28,697 bases of DNA, taken from NCBI GenBank assembly GCA_963509715.1, contig CAUPCB010000018.1:1-28697 (forward strand), read 5' to 3'. Source of the DNA: JABCPE02 sp963509715 (GTDB lineage: Bacteria > Bacteroidota > Bacteroidia > Flavobacteriales > Weeksellaceae). Position numbers and translations under genes: made by a program. Position 1 is the first letter of the stretch. Every line of letters begins with the position of its first letter. A model generated the notes under the pieces. The model was not told the DNA's origin. It ran no database searches and saw only the letters and a list, made by a program, of their open reading frames with translations. Shown one piece after another: positions 1 to 6,535 of this stretch.

Positions 1-63
1 ATTTAATAGGATTAAATAAGATGTTCCCGTATTTAATATTTCAAATGCGGGTCTGGGTACAAT

Positions 64-104
64 ATTAGGAAAGCCTTTTTATAAAAGCTTTCCTAATTTT
101 TTTT
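64..104 (+). terminator. Rho-independent terminator, rightward
   Basis: Arms 64-74 (ATTAGGAAAGC) and 87-97 (GCTTTCCTAAT) pair perfectly over 11 bp and run into eight T. The T tract lies only on the rightward side, so it should end a plus-strand gene whose coding part lies left of the window. One plus-strand frame entering the window stops at TAA 17-19, which would suit. Bases 1-63 hold nothing else I can name. Confidence 0.7.
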
Positions 105-125
105 AAAATTCCATTCTGAAAAATA

Positions 126-503
126 TCATTCCTTTTCTTTAGCATATTTGCTAAACCGCTCTATCCAACCATTTTCCCCCAATGGCTCAGCCTTTAGCAT
201 TTCGCTAATTTCTACTAGATTAATCTGCTTTTGGTCTTCTTCATAAACAAGTTTAAATTTTTCATTTTGCTCAAATAGATCAAGAAAGTCAAACATAACA
301 GAATTTATATTTTCCAAAATAAATTGTATCAAATTTCTTTTTTCTTTTTCGTTTAATTTTAAAAATAATTCATTATAATGAAGCATAGTGGGATTCTTAT
401 ACCCATTTTCAACAATATAATCAATGTTTTTATAGTATCTATCTAATACATCATTTATTAGTAATTTCCCAAATTCAACTAAAATTTCTTGATTTGTTTT
501 CAT
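126..503 (-). CDS. small immunity-like protein, downstream partner of the toxin C-terminus
   Basis: A 125-residue, charged, mainly helical soluble protein with no signal peptide or membrane segment. I do not recognise it firmly. The pattern of FLDLFEQNE (residues 73-81) and a late GENGWIERF resembles small immunity-type proteins found beside polymorphic toxins. It starts 12 bases after the toxin gene ends, in the same direction, which is the normal place for a cognate immunity gene. It is very AT-rich (about 15-23% GC by hand count between 301 and 420). By inference it would bind and neutralise the toxin tip. An unrelated small accessory protein remains possible. Confidence 0.55.
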   Translation of the reverse strand: MKTNQEILVEFGKLLINDVLDRYYKNIDYIVENGYKNPTMLHYNELFLKLNEKEKRNLIQFILENINSVMFDFLDLFEQNEKFKLVYEEDQKQINLVEISEMLKAEPLGENGWIERFSKYAKEKE

Positions 504-515
504 TTTATATTTTTT

Positions 516-1364
516 CTAATTATTAATACCATTCCGAGGAATATTATTTATACTTTCTACTCCTTTTTCTTTTAGTTCTTCTAATGCCTTTACTACCCAA
601 CCTGTGGCAATATTCTCTGGAATACCTATATTCACTATTGCCTGTATCTCTATCTTTGCCAATTCATCTATTTCTAAAGCTTTATTAGGATTTGCTCTTC
701 TCCATTCTGTATATAATGATTTTTGTTGCCCCGTTATTTTTGAATGAACATCTATTTTCATTTTATTTGGATTATATTTTTTCCAAGTTTCTTGTAAAAG
801 ATTGGGGCTTATACTAAAAGCTTTTTTATAATCATATTCTTCAATTCCTTCAAAAGCTTTTTTAGCCAATGGATGATGTCCGCCTACTTTTTCATATTCG
901 CCAGTTCCCTCTAGGACATATTTAGCTTTTTTCTTAAGATTAGATATTGTGGTATTAAAATTTTCAGAAAATATTTTTACACCTTTTCCTTCAATTTTCT
1001 CTAAAGCATTTTTGTTACCAATAGGGATAGCTTCGCCATCGATATCAGCTATTCTTAATCCATTTTCATCGACAGGCAGTTTTTCTATATCAGCTTGTTT
1101 CAGTTTATCGATGATGGAAATTTTCCCATTAGGTATACCACAGTAGAGGGTGTTTCCGTCTATTTTGAACCTAAGCTCATATCGTTTGAAGTTCTTCCCT
1201 GCGGTATTGATTACATATTTAAAGGTTCTACGGGTTGTGTTAAAGGTTACTTTGACCGTTTTACCAGCTATTTTCATGGTGTTGCTGATAGGGTCTAGGA
1301 GATCCATGATTTTGTTGATTTTTCCTAGTTTCCCAGCCTTCACCATAGTGAGCAGCCAGAACAT
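516..1364 (-). CDS. orphan polymorphic-toxin C-terminal region with GGHH nuclease-like tip
   Basis: 282 residues resembling the C-terminal end of Rhs/WapA-type toxins, without YD repeats, a PAAR domain or any secretion domain. Residues 1 to about 115 look like a conserved pre-toxin linker. The tip carries GGHHPLAKKAF at 161-171, then FSIS at 183-186, H207, and the ending ALEELKEKGV...NNIPRN. This order matches tips I know from Rhs proteins (HH-x-KAxF...YD..KxFSIS...NIPxN), probably HNH/Endo VII-like nucleases. The ATG at 1362-1364 follows GGAGG closely and lies 15 bases after the stop of the restored upstream relic. GC is about 42% by hand count at 1141-1380 but about 25% at 721-840, so linker and tip differ. 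It is probably an orphan module; whether it is expressed is unknown. Confidence 0.65.
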   Translation of the reverse strand: MFWLLTMVKAGKLGKINKIMDLLDPISNTMKIAGKTVKVTFNTTRRTFKYVINTAGKNFKRYELRFKIDGNTLYCGIPNGKISIIDKLKQADIEKLPVDENGLRIADIDGEAIPIGNKNALEKIEGKGVKIFSENFNTTISNLKKKAKYVLEGTGEYEKVGGHHPLAKKAFEGIEEYDYKKAFSISPNLLQETWKKYNPNKMKIDVHSKITGQQKSLYTEWRRANPNKALEIDELAKIEIQAIVNIGIPENIATGWVVKALEELKEKGVESINNIPRNGINN

Positions 1365-1379
1365 GTCCTCCGGTAATTA

Positions 1380-1818
1380 CTACATCAATTTTTTTGTAAC
1401 GGAAATAAGAGTAATACTATTATCATCATTAAATTCAAATCTGAAATAATAGTGTTCAATTTTAAAAGTAGCCCATTTATTTGCTTTCCCTATAAAAGGT
1501 AAAATCTCCCCTCCCCCCTTTTTTGACTTCTAAATCTCCAAATTTTTTATAAACATCTATTTTATCATCTAAAATATTTATATTGAAAGGAAGTTCTCCT
1601 TTGAATAAGTTATATTTATTATCATTTCTCCCCGAAAAATGTATTGATACTAAAATATTATTTTCAAATATGAAATCAATACCGTTTTCTTCGCTACAAT
1701 AATGACAATCGATATCATTTTCAAAAGCTTTATACTCTTTTAATCCCTTTGAAAATATTTTAAAAAAATCATTTTCTTTAACCTCTGATATTTCTTTTCC
1801 TAAAATGCTTAAATCCAT
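1380..1818 (-). pseudogene. frameshifted immunity-like gene
   Basis: As read, the frame from ATG 1816-1818 gives 113 residues and stops at 1477. The neighbouring frame continues the protein: after FGDLEVKKGG it reads GEILPFIGKANKWATF and ends ...NSITLISVT at a TAG at 1380-1382. Removing one base from the A6G6 run (AAAAAAGGGGGG on the minus strand, about 1511-1522) joins both parts into 145 residues. The join KKGGGE..G....KW..F.......F.F.....I.LIS fits a family of small proteins found next to polymorphic toxins (SGGG...WdkY...HxxY...I.LITLM). It starts 9 bases after purE. It probably protected against a toxin no longer present. A sequencing error in the homopolymer, or phase variation, would explain it equally well. 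Confidence 0.7.
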
Positions 1819-1827
1819 AAAATACCG

Positions 1828-2331
1828 TTATTCATCATAAGAATTTGGGTAATCTGTTTTCAGTTCATCCACTGATGCCATTACTTTTTTAGAGAGGGAT
1901 TCTTGATAGTTTTCTAATTTGTCAGCAATTTCAGGATTTGATACCGCTAAAATTTTAGCTGCCAAAATCCCTGCATTCATGGCTCCGTTTAGCGCCACCG
2001 TAGCAACAGGAATTCCAGAAGGCATCTGCAAAATAGACAAAACACTGTCCCAACCATCTATAGAATTACTCGACAAAATAGGCACACCTATCACTGGCAA
2101 AGTAGTACAGCTCGCCACCATCCCAGGCAAATGTGCTGCTCCTCCTGCTCCCGCTATGATTACACTGATTCCTCTTTTTTTAGCTGTTTTTGCGTAGTCC
2201 AGCATTCGTTCTGGAGTTCTGTGTGCAGAAACTATGGTAACCTCATAGGGAACTCCGAATGATTGTAAAAAATCTACTGCCTGATGCATAATAGGGAAAT
2301 CACTTTTGCTTCCCATAATAATTCCTACCAT
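1828..2331 (-). CDS. purE: N5-carboxyaminoimidazole ribonucleotide mutase
   Basis: PurE, class I, 167 residues, the usual size. It moves the carboxyl group of N5-CAIR to carbon 4, giving CAIR in de novo purine synthesis, downstream of PurK. GSKSD (7-11), SAHRTP (35-40) and GAGGAAHLPG (61-70) are the substrate-binding motifs, including the catalytic histidine of the SAHR segment. The cytosolic octamer of the family is assumed. The gene is divergent from the EamA transporter, with purK on the far side of that gene rather than adjacent. A TATCTTTG element lies about 60 bases upstream. The toxin-relic genes follow only 9 bases behind it and may ride on its transcript. Confidence 0.96.
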   Translation of the reverse strand: MVGIIMGSKSDFPIMHQAVDFLQSFGVPYEVTIVSAHRTPERMLDYAKTAKKRGISVIIAGAGGAAHLPGMVASCTTLPVIGVPILSSNSIDGWDSVLSILQMPSGIPVATVALNGAMNAGILAAKILAVSNPEIADKLENYQESLSKKVMASVDELKTDYPNSYDE

Positions 2332-2390
2332 ATTTTGATTGATTTTAAAATAAATTTAATTAACTTTACAAACGAAAAATTTAAACATTC

Positions 2391-2398
2391 CAAAGATA
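2391..2398 (-). promoter_or_regulatory. candidate purE promoter, -7 element
   Basis: The minus strand reads TATCTTTG, an exact match to the Bacteroidota -7 consensus TAnnTTTG, about 60 bases before the purE ATG. I see no clear -33 TTTG at the usual spacing. Confidence 0.4.
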
Positions 2399-2438
2399 AA
2401 AAATTAACCATTAAAAACGAAAAACTAATTTTCCCGAG

Positions 2439-3341
2439 ATGAAAAACATGAAACTTACATTCGCTATTTTGGCTATTGCTATCATCTGGGGGACTTCGTT
2501 TTTGGGTATTAGACTCGCCGTGGAGACTATTCCTCCGCTGTATGTGGCAGGTATCCGGCATGTGCTGTCAGCTATTATTTTGGGTGTTTATTTATCCTTT
2601 GCAGGAAAACTAAAATGGATAGGCTGGGAAAATCTAAAAGTCCAGTTGATACTTTCCACTTGTATTCTTATCATAGCCAATGGACTTACCACGATTGCCG
2701 AAGAGCATGTTTCCAGCAGTCTGGCATCTCTGATTAGTTCTTGTTCGCCTATTTTGATATTTATCGGCAGCGTTTTGTTTAGAATGCAGCAGTTTACACT
2801 AAAATCTGTTCTTGGGATTTTATTGGGATTTTCTGGAATTATTTTGATTTTCTGGGATGGACTGGCAGATTTGGCCAACCCTGATTATCGCAAAGGAATG
2901 ATTTACCTATTCCTTGCTATTGCTGGAAATGCCACGGGAGCCCTTTACATCAAAAAAACAAACTATAAAAGCACCAATATTTTATTAAGTCTTTTTTATC
3001 AATTTGTTTTTGCGGGAGTGGTGCAAATCATCAGTGCTTTAGTTCTGGGAGAGGAATTTGCGTCAGAAACATGGAGTCTGAAAAGCATCATTGCGATGTT
3101 CTCGCTTACGATTTTCGCTTCCATTATCGCTTATTTGGCGTATATCTATGCACTGAGCCAAATCTCCGCTGTGAAAGTTTCTATGATTTCTTATGTAAAT
3201 ACCATTATTGCGATATTTTTAGGGTGGCTGGTAGCTGATGAGCCCGTGGATTCTAATTTTATCATCGCTGCGTTTTTGATTATTTTAGGAATATTTATAA
3301 CGAATTATCATCCAGATATGTTTAAAACCAAAAAGCATTAG
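2439..3341 (+). CDS. EamA-family (DMT superfamily) transporter
   Basis: 300 residues with about ten hydrophobic segments in two homologous halves of five, the EamA/RhaT arrangement of inner-membrane metabolite exporters. It opens with a membrane segment containing the typical IIWGTSFLGIRLA stretch (residues 14-26); the second half has the family's SLTIFASIIAYLAYIYAL pattern, and a lysine-rich tail follows the last helix. The substrate cannot be told from sequence; members move amino acids, nucleobases or other metabolites. It lies between purE (divergent) and purK (convergent). That makes a purine-linked substrate possible, but it is only inference from position. ATG 2439 is used; a second ATG three codons later is equally plausible. 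Its stop codon lies inside the shared terminator stem. Confidence 0.9.
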   Translation: MKNMKLTFAILAIAIIWGTSFLGIRLAVETIPPLYVAGIRHVLSAIILGVYLSFAGKLKWIGWENLKVQLILSTCILIIANGLTTIAEEHVSSSLASLISSCSPILIFIGSVLFRMQQFTLKSVLGILLGFSGIILIFWDGLADLANPDYRKGMIYLFLAIAGNATGALYIKKTNYKSTNILLSLFYQFVFAGVVQIISALVLGEEFASETWSLKSIIAMFSLTIFASIIAYLAYIYALSQISAVKVSMISYVNTIIAIFLGWLVADEPVDSNFIIAAFLIILGIFITNYHPDMFKTKKH

Positions 3342-3360
3342 AAAATTCTAATGCTTTTTT
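3330..3360. terminator. bidirectional terminator containing both stop codons
   Basis: A near-perfect dyad: 3330-3343 (AAAAAGCATTAGAA) pairs with 3346-3359 (TTCTAATGCTTTTT). Seen from either strand the hairpin ends in a T run, so it can serve both convergent genes. The eamA TAG (3339-3341) and the purK TAG (3348-3350) both lie within the arms. Confidence 0.85.
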
Positions 3361-4463
3361 GATATCACTCTAATCATTGATTTTATCGTGGTTAGTTTTT
3401 CTAACAGCTCTTCCCTACTATCCGCCAAAATGTTAATATGTCCCATTTTACGCCCAGATTTAGTTTCTGTTTTTCCGTATAGATGGACATAGGTTTTAGG
3501 CAGTTTTAAAACTTCTTCCAAGCTTTCATAATAGGCTTTTCCTTGGTAGCCCTCCTCTCCTACAAGATTAAACATTCCGCTGTATTTATCCGCATCTGTG
3601 TCTGCCAGTGGAAGATTTTTTACCACTCGGTACATCTGTTCGAACTGGGAGTTACTATTTCCTTCCTGCGTGAGATGTCCGCTGTTGTGAAGCCTTGGAG
3701 CTGTTTCATTGACCCAGACTTTTCCGTTTTTATCCAAAAATAATTCTATCGCAAAAAGCCCAGAAGAGGCCATCGCTTGAATAAATTTTCTGACAATTTC
3801 ATCAATTTGAGTTTGGATTTCATCAGAAATTTCACTTGGACAAATATTAAAATCCAATAAATTTAATCGTGGATTGGCAACCATTTCCGTGACAGGAAAA
3901 ACTTTGACTTCTCCCTTGTCGTTTTTAGCGACAATTACAGAAAGTTCCTTTTCTATATCCACCAAAGCTTCCAAAACAGAGGGCGAATCCCAAAGATTTT
4001 CCAGCTCCTTTTCGCTGCGAATCACCTGAACGCCCTTTCCATCATAGCCGCCAGTATTTAGTTTTTGAACAAAAGGCAAAGGAAAATTTACTTCCGATTT
4101 ATCTTGAATAACCTGAAAATCAGGACTTGGGATTTCGTTTTTTTGATAAAATTCTTTCTGCAATATTTTCTGCTGAATGATTTTGACAGCACTAGGACTT
4201 GGGATGATTTTTATTCCTTGTTTCTGTAAATCTTCCAGCGCTTGGACATTCACATGCTCTATCTCTATTGTGAGAACATCTTTATCCTTCCCAAAATCCA
4301 TAACAGTCTGATAATCATTAAAGTCACCTTTCGTAAAGTGCGATATTCCCGCGCATGGACAGTCAGAACTTGGGTCTAATGTATAAAATTCATCATCGTA
4401 TTTTAAGGCTTCTTGAATGAGCATCCTGCCGAGCTGTCCACCTCCTAATATTCCTATTTTCAT
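3348..4463 (-). CDS. purK: 5-(carboxyamino)imidazole ribonucleotide synthase
   Basis: PurK, ATP-grasp family, 371 residues, normal length. It carboxylates AIR with bicarbonate and ATP to give N5-CAIR, the substrate of PurE. The N-terminal pre-ATP-grasp fold starts with GILGGGQLGRM (4-14). The central ATP-grasp part shows FVQKLNTGGYDGKGVQV, the glycine-rich ATP-binding loop, and later the metal-site region FAIELFLDKNGKVWVNETAPRLHNSGH. It is last of a leftward set with mvaD and a membrane protein (12-base gap). It ends in ...SKKH, encoded by the terminator arm. Confidence 0.96.
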   Translation of the reverse strand: MKIGILGGGQLGRMLIQEALKYDDEFYTLDPSSDCPCAGISHFTKGDFNDYQTVMDFGKDKDVLTIEIEHVNVQALEDLQKQGIKIIPSPSAVKIIQQKILQKEFYQKNEIPSPDFQVIQDKSEVNFPLPFVQKLNTGGYDGKGVQVIRSEKELENLWDSPSVLEALVDIEKELSVIVAKNDKGEVKVFPVTEMVANPRLNLLDFNICPSEISDEIQTQIDEIVRKFIQAMASSGLFAIELFLDKNGKVWVNETAPRLHNSGHLTQEGNSNSQFEQMYRVVKNLPLADTDADKYSGMFNLVGEEGYQGKAYYESLEEVLKLPKTYVHLYGKTETKSGRKMGHINILADSREELLEKLTTIKSMIRVISKKH

Positions 4464-4474
4464 GGGTTAAATGA

Positions 4475-5395
4475 TTAGTTTTGATTATAATTTTTATTTA
4501 AAAATTCTTTTTTCAGAAGTTCTCTATAAATTTTTCTGAATTTTCTTTGTAATTTTTTATCATTCGTATTTTGCTCCTCTAATACGACTGATTTCAGGAT
4601 TATTTCTACCTTTGATTTGTTTATTTCTTCCAGCTCAAATCTTATATTTTTTAGAGTTTCATCTCCTATTTTCAGGCTGTCTATGATGTAATAATCATAA
4701 AATCCTATTTCTCTTTCTAATTCCTTTTTTAAAATCTCTTTATCTACTTCCAGCGTTTTTAGGTCGGTTCCGTTCATAATCAGGCTTTCACTGCTTATAT
4801 TATATCTTCTAATAATCCTCAGCGTATCTTTTTTGAACAAAATATTCCTGTTTTTTAATTCATCCAAAGCCTCTGTTTTACTTTTCGGTATCTTAAAAGA
4901 ATAATCGTTGAATAACACCATCCCATCCGAACCATATCTATAATACGGCGGCGGAGATGTCGCCATCATCACAAAAACAGAGGGAAAAAGCACCAATGTA
5001 GGGCTTATTTTTCTTATTTTCAAAGGCTGAAGCAAAGCATCATACTTTATCAAAAGAAAAGGAATTATCAGAAATACAAAGGCTATGAAATCTGTATAAT
5101 CGACCACACGAGCCACAGCAATGGGTGAAATCTGATTGTAAAAATCAATAAAACCTTCGGAAAACGGAGATTTCCAAAATATGAACAAAACAAAACTAAC
5201 AAGAATGGAAAAAGTTCTCAATTTTGGGAATACATACGCCAAAAACAATGGAAAAATAATCATTCCCAAAAAATCTGAAAATTTACCCGTAAACCAATTA
5301 TGAAAATACAATTTCAAAAAATGGTCATTGATAAACAATAAAATTATACTCACCACAAAAACATAATTCAGCAGTAAAAACTTATTCCTTTTCAT
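4475..5395 (-). CDS. membrane protein of unknown function
   Basis: 306 residues that I do not recognise as a named family. The N-terminal half has about four hydrophobic helices (near residues 7-25, 40-58, 60-75 and 95-116). A further segment near 130-146 is followed by ATSPPPYYRYGSD. The C-terminal 150 residues are soluble, charged and rich in lysine and glutamate, without cysteines. The topology suggests an inner-membrane anchor with a large polar domain on one side. It lies 11 bases after mvaD and 11 before purK in the same direction, so it is probably cotranscribed with both, but neither neighbour suggests a role. The start ATG follows the mvaD stop at normal operon spacing. Confidence 0.75.
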   Translation of the reverse strand: MKRNKFLLLNYVFVVSIILLFINDHFLKLYFHNWFTGKFSDFLGMIIFPLFLAYVFPKLRTFSILVSFVLFIFWKSPFSEGFIDFYNQISPIAVARVVDYTDFIAFVFLIIPFLLIKYDALLQPLKIRKISPTLVLFPSVFVMMATSPPPYYRYGSDGMVLFNDYSFKIPKSKTEALDELKNRNILFKKDTLRIIRRYNISSESLIMNGTDLKTLEVDKEILKKELEREIGFYDYYIIDSLKIGDETLKNIRFELEEINKSKVEIILKSVVLEEQNTNDKKLQRKFRKIYRELLKKEFLNKNYNQN

Positions 5396-5406
5396 ATTAT
5401 TTTGGA

Positions 5407-6453
5407 TTAAAACTTCATGAAATCCCTCACAATTCCGCCGTTTTGTGTGTATTGCAAAAGTTCTATTTCTATGAAATTAGAGATTTCCGCCTTTTCTTCG
5501 CTTGGGAAAAGCAGATGTACATTTGCCCCAGCGTCCAAAGTAAAGAAAAGAGGCAGATTGGTTTCCTTTCTAAATTCCCAAACCCTATTGATTACCTGCA
5601 AAGTACCTGTCTGCATCAGAATAAAAGCAGGGTCGCTCATCATCATCATCGCATGAAGTGTAAGCGCCTCATGCTCCACCAATTTCATAAAAGCCTGTAA
5701 ATCACCTGATTTCAATATCTCTTTCATCGGAACAAAGTTCTCTCTCGCTTCTTGAAAACGGCGTTCTGCATAGGGATTGGTATTCATCAGCCCATGTCCC
5801 ACGGTGGAACTTACAGACTTTTGCCCTTCATGAATCAGCAGAACATAATCATTAAAATCCCTAAATATCGGGTGGATTTCCTCGTCAGGATATTTCACAG
5901 CATATAGGTCAGAACTCCCCTCCACTTCATTCACCTCGCCCCAGACTACCAGTCCATCATAAACACTTCGGCAGGCACTTCCACTACCCAGACGAGCCAA
6001 AAAAGAAGCTTTTTTAACATCAAAAAAATCTTTCCCAGAAAACTCTCTGTCCATCTCCATAAGGCATTTGGCTATAGCCCCAAAGCCCGATGCAGAACTG
6101 GCAATTCCAGAGCTATGCGGGAAAGTATTTTCGGTCTCAATGACAAAATTTCCCTGCAAAATCCAAGGAAGATATTTCTCTATGTTTTGGAAATATTTTT
6201 CTATTTTCTCTGAAAATTTGGTTTCCTCTTTCCCAGCTAAAAAAGTTTTGACTGAAAATTTTTCACCTGATCTAAAAATCATTTTAGTCTCTGTTTTACA
6301 ATTACTAAGCGTAAAACTGATGCTGGGATTTGCTGGAATCTGCCCTTCATATTTACCCCAATATTTAATGAGGGCAATATTACTGGGACAACTCGAAAAA
6401 ACCTCTATATCTTTCGTTAAAAATTCTTTATTTCCTAAAAACTGCTGTGGCAT
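5407..6453 (-). CDS. mvaD: diphosphomevalonate decarboxylase
   Basis: GHMP-kinase superfamily, 348 residues. It converts mevalonate 5-diphosphate plus ATP to isopentenyl diphosphate, the last step of the mevalonate route. The N-terminal CPSNIALIKYWGK (22-34) is the hallmark of this enzyme. The phosphate loop is FPHSSGIASSASGFGAIA (111-128), and LGSGSACRS lies at 155-163. TLDAGANVHLLFP (305-317) holds the conserved catalytic aspartate (D307) and has Ala where many homologues have Pro. Other mevalonate genes are not in the window. It heads a leftward group with the next two genes and has a good TACCTTTG promoter element just upstream. Confidence 0.95.
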   Translation of the reverse strand: MPQQFLGNKEFLTKDIEVFSSCPSNIALIKYWGKYEGQIPANPSISFTLSNCKTETKMIFRSGEKFSVKTFLAGKEETKFSEKIEKYFQNIEKYLPWILQGNFVIETENTFPHSSGIASSASGFGAIAKCLMEMDREFSGKDFFDVKKASFLARLGSGSACRSVYDGLVVWGEVNEVEGSSDLYAVKYPDEEIHPIFRDFNDYVLLIHEGQKSVSSTVGHGLMNTNPYAERRFQEARENFVPMKEILKSGDLQAFMKLVEHEALTLHAMMMMSDPAFILMQTGTLQVINRVWEFRKETNLPLFFTLDAGANVHLLFPSEEKAEISNFIEIELLQYTQNGGIVRDFMKF

Positions 6454-6473
6454 TATGATAATATTTTACCCCA

Positions 6474-6481
6474 CAAAGGTA
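6474..6481 (-). promoter_or_regulatory. candidate mvaD promoter, -7 element
   Basis: The minus strand reads TACCTTTG, an exact TAnnTTTG match, 20 bases upstream of the mvaD ATG and just after the pepP terminator. That is where a new transcript would be expected to start. No clear -33 TTTG is visible. Confidence 0.45.
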
Positions 6482-6493
6482 GTAATTTAGATG

Positions 6494-6532
6494 AAAAAAT
6501 CCCCTTTCCATTGAGAAGGAAAAGAGATTTTT
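6494..6532 (-). terminator. terminator of the Xaa-Pro aminopeptidase gene
   Basis: In the minus-strand RNA, 6532-6518 pairs with 6509-6495 over 15 positions, including G-U pairs, around an 8-base loop. The stem ends in a run of six U (6499-6494). It begins 4 bases after the pepP stop codon. Confidence 0.75.
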
Positions 6533-6535
6533 ATT

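Noticed and set aside
20..106. Plus-strand frame reading NISNAGLGTILGKPFYKSF through the first terminator
   Set aside because: It begins right after a TAA, has no start codon, and its codons are those of the hairpin arms.
1230..1390. Alternative minus-strand frame reading VVITGGHVLAAHYGEGWE across the toxin start
   Set aside because: It runs into a stop after about 45 codons, resembles nothing known to me, and competes with the better-supported toxin frame. Probably a chance frame.
6068..6490. 140-residue plus-strand open frame opposite mvaD
   Set aside because: It is an antisense shadow of the clear mvaD gene and has no recognisable domain or promoter.
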